From NCBI GenBank assembly GCA_030730365.1, contig JANQVJ010000056.1, forward strand, positions 35,149 through 99,148: a stretch of DNA of 64,000 nt, written 5' to 3'. Under the pieces are notes generated by a model. That model saw only the letters and a program-made list of their open reading frames with translations. It was not told the origin of the DNA and did no database searches. The number at the start of each line of letters is the position of its first letter. Positions within the stretch are counted from its first letter, which is position 1. The stretch is from Verrucomicrobiales bacterium. GTDB taxonomy: Bacteria > Verrucomicrobiota > Verrucomicrobiia > Verrucomicrobiales > DEV007. Of the stretch, positions 57,355 to 64,000 are shown piece by piece. Made by a program: the position numbers and the translations under genes.

Positions 57355-58713
57355 CTACTCCAATTCTTTCACCACCGTGTTTGCCGGGCGCGTCAAAAAA
57401 TATAGCCCGAGCGACACCACGATGATGGCGAGCGCCACGAGCGGCGCAACATAGCCGCCCTTGAGGCTCCAGGCTGACTCGACCCGAACGGCGATAAGAG
57501 TCAGGCAAACGAGCGCGCCGAGGACGGGCACGAAGACAGGTACCTCGAATCCCCCGCGCGGCTCGCCGGGACGACGCTTCAGAATGATGAGCGCAATATT
57601 TACCACCGTAAAAACCATGAGCAGGAGCAGCACGGTCGATTCAGCGAGCTGCTTGACACTGCCGCTAAGAATCAATGCGGTCACAATGAAAAAGAGGATC
57701 AGGATCGCGACGTGCGGCGTGCGCCGCGTCGTGTGGATGCGCCCGATTAGAGCCGGGAGAAGGCCCTGACGGCTCATCCCGTAGAGGAGCCGCGAGCCCA
57801 TGATGTAATTAAGCAGGGCCGTGTTCCCGATCGCGAAGAGGGTGATACCGATGTAAATACTGTCGATATTTTTAAACCACGGGGCGGCGGCCTTTGCTAC
57901 CTCCATGAGCGGAGCGGGGCTTTTTGCGAGGTCGGCCCACGGGATCACCGAGACTGCCGTGATCGCTACCGCCATGTAGATGAGAGTCGCTACCACCATG
58001 GCGCCGATGAGCCCCATGGGAACATCACGACGCGGATTCTTGACCTCTTCGCTGACATTGAGGATATCCTCGAAACCGATAAAGGAAAAGAACATCAGAA
58101 CCGCACCTTGCAGAATGAGCATCATCGGGATAGCCGAACTGCCCCCGGCAGAGCGGGTTGGTGTCTCAAAATAATCGACACTTCCCCAAAACCGCATTCC
58201 CACCGCGATGATAAATAGCAGACCGACCGCCTCGACGACCGTACAAGTGATGTTCACCCACATGCTTTCGCGAATCCCGCGGAAGATGACGAGGCCGACG
58301 AGAAGGACGATACCAATCGCTACGAGCTTCACCGGCAAATCCATCCCAAGTCCCTTTGCAATGGTCTCGGCCATGGCTTGAGCACCTGTCGCCATGCTCG
58401 TGAGTCCGCTCATCATCACGCAGAGCCCCACGACATAACTGAGCCACGGTTTGCCGAGGGCGCGCTGCGTGACATAGGACGCTCCGCCCGCTTTCGGGTA
58501 GCGGCTCCCGACGCAGGCATAGGAAAGACCGGTGAGTAGCGCCACAACCATCGCCGCGAGGAAGGCGAGCCAGATCGCATTGCCGAGTGAGTCGGCGGCT
58601 TTCCCCACGAGAGCGTAGATGCCGGCGCCGAGCATCGAGCCCAACCCGTAGAGTCCAATCTGCCAGGACCCCAACGATTTCCGTAAACCATCTGCTTCGT
58701 TATTCATTTTCAC
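57355..58713 (-). CDS. APC-family amino acid permease
   Basis: 452 residues, twelve spans. The start LGSWQIGLYGLGSMLGAGIYALVGKAADSLGNAIWLAFLAAMVVALLTGLSYACVG has the GSMLGAGIY motif for substrate binding and LSYAELG-like start of the APC fold. GFEDILNVSEEVKNPRRDVPMGLI is also conserved. Substrate not predictable. A perfect palindrome at 58765-58782 lies in the promoter region. A second start at codon 3 is possible. Confidence 0.92.
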   Translation of the reverse strand: MKMNNEADGLRKSLGSWQIGLYGLGSMLGAGIYALVGKAADSLGNAIWLAFLAAMVVALLTGLSYACVGSRYPKAGGASYVTQRALGKPWLSYVVGLCVMMSGLTSMATGAQAMAETIAKGLGMDLPVKLVAIGIVLLVGLVIFRGIRESMWVNITCTVVEAVGLLFIIAVGMRFWGSVDYFETPTRSAGGSSAIPMMLILQGAVLMFFSFIGFEDILNVSEEVKNPRRDVPMGLIGAMVVATLIYMAVAITAVSVIPWADLAKSPAPLMEVAKAAAPWFKNIDSIYIGITLFAIGNTALLNYIMGSRLLYGMSRQGLLPALIGRIHTTRRTPHVAILILFFIVTALILSGSVKQLAESTVLLLLMVFTVVNIALIILKRRPGEPRGGFEVPVFVPVLGALVCLTLIAVRVESAWSLKGGYVAPLVALAIIVVSLGLYFLTRPANTVVKELE

Positions 58714-59079
58714 TACTCAGCCGGTGAATGTGACTCGGTTTATTCTGACCGTGGACTGAGGGGACCGGTTCACGTGAACCGGATAATACGGTTCAGGGGT
58801 GTAGGCTAATAAGCGCGGAACCGCAGGTCAATCTCCCTTTCTCTTTCATTTTGAATCACGCCTCCTCCTCGAACGAGTCTCGATAAGCATAGACGCCGCC
58901 AGTAACCGGCGTAGCTCCCGCACTGGGCGAGGTCCCCGAAGTCGCTTTGAGGGAGAGGTGGAGGACGCTCTCGGTGGGGTCGTGGAGAAAAGTGTCATCC
59001 GGGCAACGATACGTGAACCCGTCGCGGCCTCGCGGTGGCCGCCTTCAGGATGAACCAGCCTCGAAAGCGGCATCCGCTC
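58714..59079. other. 366-base spacer downstream of 59080 gene and upstream of APC permease
   Basis: No gene seen; minus-strand frames here are Arg/Ser-rich and look like chance. It contains the palindrome described at 58765-58782. Confidence 0.45.
58765..58782. promoter_or_regulatory. perfect 18-base palindrome upstream of the APC permease
   Basis: CCGGTTCACGTGAACCGG is a perfect inverted repeat centred on CACGTG. The half-site CGGTTCA recurs at 58789-58795, 23 bases to the right of its first copy at 58766. It lies 52-69 bases upstream of the permease start, where a dimeric regulator would bind. The regulator is unknown. Confidence 0.6.
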
Positions 59080-59676
59080 TCACCGCGCCGAGATCCTCGT
59101 CTCATCAAGGACCGGAGCCGGCCCAACCCAGGTCTCCCGGAGGACGGCTCCGGTCGTTGCCGAAAGGTAAACCACCCCGACAGAGACCCGGGCGCGGTTG
59201 AGGAGATTGAGCATCCAGACCGGCTCGGCCCCGAGGTCACGGACGCGCAATTGAAAATGGGCTGCATCAAAGGTCCGCTTTTGCCGGTGGGCGAGATCCT
59301 CAACGACACGAAAAGCAGACGCCGAATCGATCTTCAAGGTCGCTCGAGCAATGGGCAGATGCGGAAGGTCCTGCCCCGGCAGCGGACTGATCCTGCGCTC
59401 GCCAAGGAGACGCCCCCTCGCAAAAATCGACTCGCGCAGTGCTCCCGGCGTCGCGGAAGACGAGGTCAAAATGAGCCACTGATCCGGCTCGGGTTGCCCG
59501 AAAAAACCCACCATCCCGAGGACCATTGACCCGGACTCGAGAGGTGAGACCGCGAGAAAGCCGTCGAGCGCCCCGAAGGCGGACTCGCCCACCGCCTCCT
59601 CAGGCGGTGCGGCGGCAAGGGGGCACGAAAGAGCGATCAATCCTCCCGCAAGCCAACTGGTGAACCTCATTCTCAT
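59080..59676 (-). CDS. secreted protein of unknown function
   Basis: 198 residues with a signal peptide (RMRFTSWLAGGLIALSCPLAAAPPEE). The mature part contains QPEPDQWLILTSSSATPGALRESIFARGRLLGERRISPLPG and a C-terminal part (FQLRVRDLGAEPVWMLNLLNRARVSVGVVYLSATTGAVLRETW) that has the rhythm of PepSY-like domains. No family could be assigned. The start could be codon 3 instead. Divergent from the CbiX gene, 186 bases away. Confidence 0.6.
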   Translation of the reverse strand: MRMRFTSWLAGGLIALSCPLAAAPPEEAVGESAFGALDGFLAVSPLESGSMVLGMVGFFGQPEPDQWLILTSSSATPGALRESIFARGRLLGERRISPLPGQDLPHLPIARATLKIDSASAFRVVEDLAHRQKRTFDAAHFQLRVRDLGAEPVWMLNLLNRARVSVGVVYLSATTGAVLRETWVGPAPVLDETRISAR

Positions 59677-59862
59677 TTTCTATCTTTCGGAACCCGAAAC
59701 TTGAAGGATAATATTAAGAACCCCGTATTATTAAGCAATCAAATTCTGTGATAAATACGGAATTTCCATTTCCCTTTAGTAGCGAATCAGGAGCATTCCA
59801 TTTTTCTCTCACTGGCAAAACTACTGGCGCGTCCGCCTGTCTTACATTTTCGTATCTTCGTT

Positions 59863-60678
59863 ATGCTTGTCGCCAAACCAGATTGCGCCCTCCTCATCCT
59901 CGGTCACGGATCGACGGAGAACCCGGACTCGTCCCAGCCGAGTTGGGACCATGCCGACACGATCGAAAAATCGGGGCAGTTCGGCAGCGTCCATTGCGCG
60001 TTCTGGAAAGAAGAGCCGAGCTTCCGCCAGATCTGGCCCATGATCGAGGAGCGCGAGATCTACATCGTGCCCAATTTTATCAGCGAGGGTTATTTCACCC
60101 GCCAGGTCCTCCCCCGCGAACTCGAGATCGACGGTCACACGACCGTCCGCGACGGTCGCACGATCCATTACTGCGACCCGGTCGGGATCCACTCGGCCAT
60201 GACCGGATTGCTCATCAAACGAGCCAAAGAGATCATTGATGACTCGGTCAAACTCGAGGACACGACCCTCATCATCGTCGGGCACGGCACCAATCTAAAC
60301 AAGAAATCGACCGAGGCCATCACCGATCAAGTCGAGGCGATCAAGGCGAGCGGGGAACCTTTTGCCCAGGTCCTCGACGCCTACATGGAGGAGCCTCCCT
60401 TCATCGCTGACTGGCAGACCCTGACCGATTCGCCAAACGTCGTGGTTGTCCCCTTCTTCATTGCCGACGCGCTCCACAGCTATCAGGATATCCCCGTCCT
60501 CCTCGGGATCGAGACCGAACCCACTGCGGCGGCGAGTCAACGCGACGTCTTCCGGCAAAATCCCCATCGCTTCGGCGACCGCACCCTTTACTACAGTTCC
60601 GCGATTGGGACCGATCCGTCCCTCGCTGATGTCATCGTGGATCAGGTAAGCTATTTTGACGAACACTACCGCTCATGA
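59863..60678 (+). CDS. CbiX-like chelatase (sirohydrochlorin cobaltochelatase family)
   Basis: 271 residues. Two homologous halves: the first starts CALLILGHGSTENPDSSQPSWDHADTI with H15, and the second IIVGHGTNLNKKSTEAITDQVEAIKASG. WKEEPSFRQIW and MEEPPFIADWQTL are the paired E..P metal-ligand elements. These long CbiX forms insert metal into sirohydrochlorin; the metal is not determined. The next gene overlaps by 4 bases and carries the partner Fe-S part. The Asn/His pattern could also suit an unusual substrate. Confidence 0.85.
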   Translation: MLVAKPDCALLILGHGSTENPDSSQPSWDHADTIEKSGQFGSVHCAFWKEEPSFRQIWPMIEEREIYIVPNFISEGYFTRQVLPRELEIDGHTTVRDGRTIHYCDPVGIHSAMTGLLIKRAKEIIDDSVKLEDTTLIIVGHGTNLNKKSTEAITDQVEAIKASGEPFAQVLDAYMEEPPFIADWQTLTDSPNVVVVPFFIADALHSYQDIPVLLGIETEPTAAASQRDVFRQNPHRFGDRTLYYSSAIGTDPSLADVIVDQVSYFDEHYRS

Positions 60679-61313
60679 CACTCGCTGGGGAACTCGAGTC
60701 CCATCTGCCCGCCGGAACTTCTCTCGTTTTCGGACAACTCTATCTGACCCGCTCCGATGACGGCACTTTCGAGGCCTGCCATCTCGATGACATGGGAAAA
60801 AAGGACTCTCTCTCTCCGATCGACTCGGTCATTGATCTGCGCGAACTCGCTAAGTTCGACGCGGGCGGGGAGTATCGCCCTCTAAAGACAGCCCCCTCCC
60901 TGAAAGGTGGATGGATCACCCGCAGCAGCGAATCGCCGGAGTTTCTGAAACGTCTCGACGCGATCTATCCGGCCGTTTTTGCGACCTGGATCGCCTATGC
61001 CAACGAGGAGCATCATCCCACCTCCCTGCGCCGCACCCTCGACCGGCAGACAGGCATGTATCGCTTCGCCGGCACGATCTCGGACCAGTTGGCCAATCGC
61101 ATGATGCGCGAGCTCTGCCATCCCGGTTGCATCCGCAAAATCGCCTGGCCCATCGATGACATGCACCCCGTGAGCAGGCTCAAGGCACAACCGCGGGCCA
61201 TTCCTGTGATCTGCACCGAGGCCTGCACTTTTGCGATCAATGCCGCTCGCGCCCTCGCCAAAGAGGCCTTCGAAAAAGCGAACCCTCCCGCCGCAACCGG
61301 AGCGACGGAGTGA
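60675..61313 (+). CDS. DR2241-type Fe-S protein, partner of CbiX
   Basis: 212 residues. It contains LRRTLDRQTGMYRFAGTISDQLANRMMRELCHPGCIRKIAWPIDD and PVICTEACTFAINAAR, i.e. four Cys at 148, 152, 180 and 184 in two Cx3C pairs. That matches the C-terminal iron-sulfur region of Deinococcus DR2241, in which the same chain also carries the CbiX domains. Here the two parts are separate genes with a 4-bp overlap. A 4Fe-4S cluster is therefore likely. Function with the chelatase is inferred. Confidence 0.75.
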   Translation: MTLAGELESHLPAGTSLVFGQLYLTRSDDGTFEACHLDDMGKKDSLSPIDSVIDLRELAKFDAGGEYRPLKTAPSLKGGWITRSSESPEFLKRLDAIYPAVFATWIAYANEEHHPTSLRRTLDRQTGMYRFAGTISDQLANRMMRELCHPGCIRKIAWPIDDMHPVSRLKAQPRAIPVICTEACTFAINAARALAKEAFEKANPPAATGATE

Positions 61314-61331
61314 TATCGATACCGTGCCGTC

Positions 61332-62135
61332 TCAGCGCTCCGAATCAACGCCCCGCCAGAATCGGCTCGATTTCATGTCCGTCTCCGGGTCGTCCTCCGG
61401 GATCTCCCGCTCCGAGAGGCGGTCCGCATGGCCATCGAGATAGACGGCGATCACCTTGCCGCCGTCCCACCGCTGATTCAGCGTGTCAATGATCGACTGC
61501 CTGTCTTCAAACATGACCACGTTGGGTTCGCTGCACTCGATGTAGAGCATCGCGCTCGGCGCAAAGAGGAGATTTGAGAGCGTCTTCTCCGTCAGATACG
61601 GGTCGCTCGACTCCACCTGATCGTAGATGCGGTCATACTGGAGGTTCGCGTTCATCGCGTAGCTGTGCTTGTGCCAATTCTCTTCGAGCGGATTCTTTTT
61701 CACCGACTGGGTTGACTCGAAGAGGGTGCCTTTGAGGTGCTCGCCATTCTCGTCGATATTATAACTGGTAACCTCACCTTCCTTGTCCTCTTTGAGATAC
61801 AGTTCGCCGAAGATGACCCCGTCGAGCCAGAGCCCCGACTCGCCCAGATTGTAATGAAGAGGGAAAAAGTCCTCGGGCTGCACCCCGGGAGGGGGAACCA
61901 TACCACCGGGATACTGCGGCGACGGCAGGCGACTTCCATTGTCTGCCGCCCAACCGATCGTCGCCATCCCGATTTGCTTCAGATTGGCCGTGTTTTTTGA
62001 TGCCTCGGCGACCTCCTTGGCCTTGTTCAAACCGGGGACAAGCAAGCTGACAAGGATACCGAGAATGGCGATGACGACAAGTATCTCGACGAGAGTCATG
62101 GCGCGCCGAAGGGATTTCTGGGACAGTATCTTCAT
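61332..62135 (-). CDS. type II secretion-like prepilin protein
   Basis: 267 residues. N-terminal prepilin helix SLRRAMTLVEILVVIAILGILVSLLVPGLNKAKEVAEASKNTANLKQIGMATIGWAADN with the Glu at +5 of the cleaved form. The residue before the cleavage point is Ala rather than Gly. The remainder is the large DUF1559-like soluble domain typical of Verrucomicrobiota and Planctomycetota (ending in a region with DGGKVIAVYLDGHADRLSE). Such proteins are abundant in these phyla, with unclear role. Convergent with the DR2241-like gene. Confidence 0.9.
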   Translation of the reverse strand: MKILSQKSLRRAMTLVEILVVIAILGILVSLLVPGLNKAKEVAEASKNTANLKQIGMATIGWAADNGSRLPSPQYPGGMVPPPGVQPEDFFPLHYNLGESGLWLDGVIFGELYLKEDKEGEVTSYNIDENGEHLKGTLFESTQSVKKNPLEENWHKHSYAMNANLQYDRIYDQVESSDPYLTEKTLSNLLFAPSAMLYIECSEPNVVMFEDRQSIIDTLNQRWDGGKVIAVYLDGHADRLSEREIPEDDPETDMKSSRFWRGVDSER

Positions 62136-62327
62136 TGAAATGGGAGGATGGAATAGAATCGAAAATGGAGCATCTCCTGACCTTTCCGCCTCTTACCCTA
62201 GCGAAAACGAAGCCTGCGGGTCAAGTGCAATGCGATCTTTGGCGAGGAAATTTAACCTTCAAACGGGCACATGGCCGATATGGGCCATTGCGGAAATGGC
62301 GGCGTCCTGATTTACTCAATCCATTTT

Positions 62328-63767
62328 ATGACGAACCGCCCCGCTTTCGCCCTCGTCCTCGCGGCCCTCATCGCGAGCCCCGCCGCCTCAAGAGGCGAAG
62401 ACTGGCCCCAGTTCCGCGGCCTCAACGGCAGTGGGGTCGCCACCGGCACTGACCCTGTCCCCACCGAATTTTCCTTCGAATCGGGCGTCCTCTGGAAAGC
62501 CGCCCTCGGCGACGGGATCAGCTCGCCCGTGATTGTTGACGGAAAGGTCTTTAACACCGCCTTCGTCGGGGAAAAGGACTTTGTGATCTACTGCCACGAC
62601 GCCTCCACAGGCAAAGAGCTATGGAAACGCGCCCTCCCCGCAGGCGAACTTCCCCGCATCACCCCGCCGAACAGCCACGCCTCCTCCACCCCGGCCGCGG
62701 ACGGCGAACGCGTCTACGCCTACTTCAGCACCCTCGGCATCCTTGCCTTTGACGCGGTCACCGGCGACGAAGTCTGGCGCCACGTCCTGCCGAAGGCCTC
62801 CTACCTCATGGACTGGGGATCGGGCGCTTCGCCGGTGGTTCACGACAGTCGCGTCTTTTTTGTTCAGGACGACGATCTCAATTCCTTCGTCATCTGCCTC
62901 GACGCGGCTTCGGGCAAGCAACTCTGGAAAACGCCACGTCCCGAGATGCTGGCGGGTTATTCCCTGCCCATGATGTGCGAGGCAGGGGGCCGCAAAGACC
63001 TTGTCGTCGCTGGTTCGGGGAAACTCATCGGCTACGATCCCGCCACCGGGGCCGAGCGGTGGAGCTGCGCGAGCCTCCTCCGCACCATGATGACCTCGCC
63101 CGTCGTCCACGGTGATCTCATCTACTTGGCGGTGCAGAGTTACGGCGACTCGACCCGCACCCTGAAGTTCGCCCTCCTCGAATGGCTCGATACGAACCAG
63201 GACGGCAAACTCGCGCGCGAGGAGATGCCTGCCGAATTCCTCGAGCGCTTCGATGCCTCGGATAAAAACAGCGACGGTCTCATCGACGAGACTGAGATCG
63301 ACACCGCCTTTCAACACGAAAACAATCAGGCGGCAGGCGGCAACACGATCCAGGCCGTGCGCGGCGGCGGCACTGGCGACGTAACGAAAACTCACGTCGT
63401 CTGGAACATCGACAACAAATCCCCCTCGAACCTTTCCTCCCCCCTCGTCTACCGCGACCGTCTCCACGTCGTGAAATCCGGCGGTGTCTCGAGCTGCTTC
63501 AGCGCTACCGACGGGGCTACGATCTGGGACCGCACTCGCTTGAAAAATTTCGGCGACTACTACGCCTCCCCCATCGCCGCCGACGGCAAAGTCTACATCG
63601 CGGGGCGGAACGGATTTGTCCTCGTCCTCGACGACAGCAACGAGCTCACCATCCTCGCGAAGAACGATATGGGAGAGGAAATCCTCGCCACCCCCGCGAT
63701 TGCCGGCGGGCGAATCTTTATCCGAACGAGAGAGAATATCTTCTGCATCTCCGGCGAAGCCAGGTAA
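62328..63767 (+). CDS. secreted PQQ-type propeller with EF-hands
   Basis: 479 residues from the ATG at 62328 (TNRPAFALVLAALIASPAASRGEDWPQFRGLNGSG), which gives a signal peptide; the frame is open from 62271. The mature start EDWPQFRGLNGSGVATG and blades (CHDASTGKELWKRAL, AFDAVTGDEVWRHVL, CLDAASGKQLWKTPR) mark the PQQ-like propeller family. Near residues 290-330 an inserted EF-hand pair is seen (LDTNQDGKLAREE and SDKNSDGLIDETE), so calcium binding is likely. Function unknown. The second PQQ-type propeller of the window. Confidence 0.88.
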   Translation: MTNRPAFALVLAALIASPAASRGEDWPQFRGLNGSGVATGTDPVPTEFSFESGVLWKAALGDGISSPVIVDGKVFNTAFVGEKDFVIYCHDASTGKELWKRALPAGELPRITPPNSHASSTPAADGERVYAYFSTLGILAFDAVTGDEVWRHVLPKASYLMDWGSGASPVVHDSRVFFVQDDDLNSFVICLDAASGKQLWKTPRPEMLAGYSLPMMCEAGGRKDLVVAGSGKLIGYDPATGAERWSCASLLRTMMTSPVVHGDLIYLAVQSYGDSTRTLKFALLEWLDTNQDGKLAREEMPAEFLERFDASDKNSDGLIDETEIDTAFQHENNQAAGGNTIQAVRGGGTGDVTKTHVVWNIDNKSPSNLSSPLVYRDRLHVVKSGGVSSCFSATDGATIWDRTRLKNFGDYYASPIAADGKVYIAGRNGFVLVLDDSNELTILAKNDMGEEILATPAIAGGRIFIRTRENIFCISGEAR

Positions 63768-63782
63768 GAACTGCTCCCACCC

Positions 63783-64000
63783 ATGACGACCCGCTTTCTC
63801 ATTCCCCTCCTCTGCTACACCGTCCTCACCGCCCGCGCCGCCGGACCCGAGGTCACCATCGTGACGACTGCGAACCCGGCCGAACTCGAGCGCTTCGCCG
63901 CCGACGAGTTAAAAAGTATCCTCGAGACCCTTTTCGAAGCAAATGTGAGCGTGACGGACGCGGACGCCGATGTCGATGTCGATGTCGATGTCGATGTCGA
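63783..64000 (+). CDS. secreted protein, glycoside-hydrolase N-terminal-like (partial)
   Basis: Starts 16 bases after the propeller gene and runs off the window. A signal peptide (TTRFLIPLLCYTVLTARAAG) precedes EVTIVTTANPAELERFAADELKSILETLFEANVSV. This fits the N-terminal domain seen before the catalytic part of alpha-glucuronidase-like or DUF4838 enzymes ('ERFAAxELxxYLE'). The window then ends inside a (GATGTC)n tract coding for alternating Asp and Val. The call is tentative. Confidence 0.5.
   Translation, partial: MTTRFLIPLLCYTVLTARAAGPEVTIVTTANPAELERFAADELKSILETLFEANVSVTDADADVDVDVDVDV
63969..64000 (+). repeat. hexanucleotide GATGTC tandem repeat
   Basis: Five complete GATGTC units and two further bases run to the window edge. 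They encode a Val-Asp repeat in the frame of the last gene. The length is a multiple of three, so copy-number changes would alter protein length but not the frame. Confidence 0.9.

Noticed and set aside
55125..58788. GAACCGGATAATA shared between the SulP promoter region and the APC palindrome region
   Set aside because: A 13-base match between two places in 64 kb is expected by chance; part of it is simply a -10-like box.
58846..59073. 75-codon minus-strand frame in the spacer before 59080
   Set aside because: Arg/Ser/Pro-rich, no ribosome site; looks like chance.
59723..59760. CCGTATT/AATACGG inverted pair in the spacer before the CbiX gene
   Set aside because: Seven-base arms with a 24-base spacer in A+T-rich DNA are expected by chance.
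62619..63467. 282-codon minus-strand frame opposite the EF-hand propeller gene
   Set aside because: Val/Gly-rich antisense translation with no motif.

Overview
The window is GC-rich (about 60%) Gram-negative chromosome. It looks like Verrucomicrobiota or a close relative in the PVC group. Evidence for this: a periplasmic-sensor hybrid kinase, a histidine kinase with discoidin-like modules, a large type II pseudopilin-like protein, PQQ-type propellers (one with EF-hands), an SLA1-type domain on a secreted hydrolase-like protein, a DUF58/vWA aerotolerance-type cluster, and generally weak Shine-Dalgarno sequences. I saw no rRNA, tRNA, CRISPR array, insertion sequence or prophage. Most of the window is ordinary housekeeping chromosome, densely packed on both strands.

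Layout. 1-6.4 kb (+): tail of a YycJ-like MBL hydrolase, trpE, then a membrane-protein/DUF58/vWA cluster. 6.4-20.7 kb (-): mogA, a LysM lipoprotein, 2-oxoglutarate dehydrogenase E1 and E2, folD, a DUF374 acyltransferase, xylulokinase, a discoidin-bearing histidine kinase with a NarL-type regulator, a small membrane protein, ribF and truB. 21-25.9 kb: a four-gene minus-strand group (NosR-like FMN/Fe-S membrane protein, pseudopilin-like protein, methyltransferase, PQQ propeller) divergent from a formate/nitrite transporter. 26-32 kb: an AttEFGH-type ABC exporter with its lipocalin-like protein, and a divergent orphan E2 acyltransferase. 32-40.4 kb (-): a secreted hydrolase-like protein, then a compact run rex-ogg-tonB-exbB-exbD-def-DUF368 behind a sugar nucleotidyltransferase. 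40.5-48.3 kb: a parvulin, a 1441-residue hybrid sensor kinase, a small monooxygenase, a PAS-AraC regulator and a coiled-coil membrane protein. 48.4-55.1 kb (+): a tripartite RND efflux operon. 55-64 kb: SulP and APC transporters, a CbiX plus DR2241-type Fe-S pair, a pseudopilin, an EF-hand PQQ propeller and the start of a secreted glycan-active protein.

The strongest candidate for something new is at 48.4-50.6 kb. A complete TetR-type repressor and a complete outer-membrane efflux lipoprotein lie in one uninterrupted reading frame. The reading frame is preceded by a 27-bp imperfect palindrome that is well placed as the operator, and followed by the adaptor and RND pump in 4-bp overlaps. Either it is a real fusion that must be split between cytoplasm and outer membrane, or an internal GTG start near 49110 gives two proteins from one frame. 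Other points worth a second look are a probable ATT start in the NosR-like gene, a perfect 18-bp palindrome in front of the APC permease, a Rex-headed operon that mixes DNA repair and envelope genes, a hydrolase-fold protein with no visible nucleophile, and two possible small proteins.
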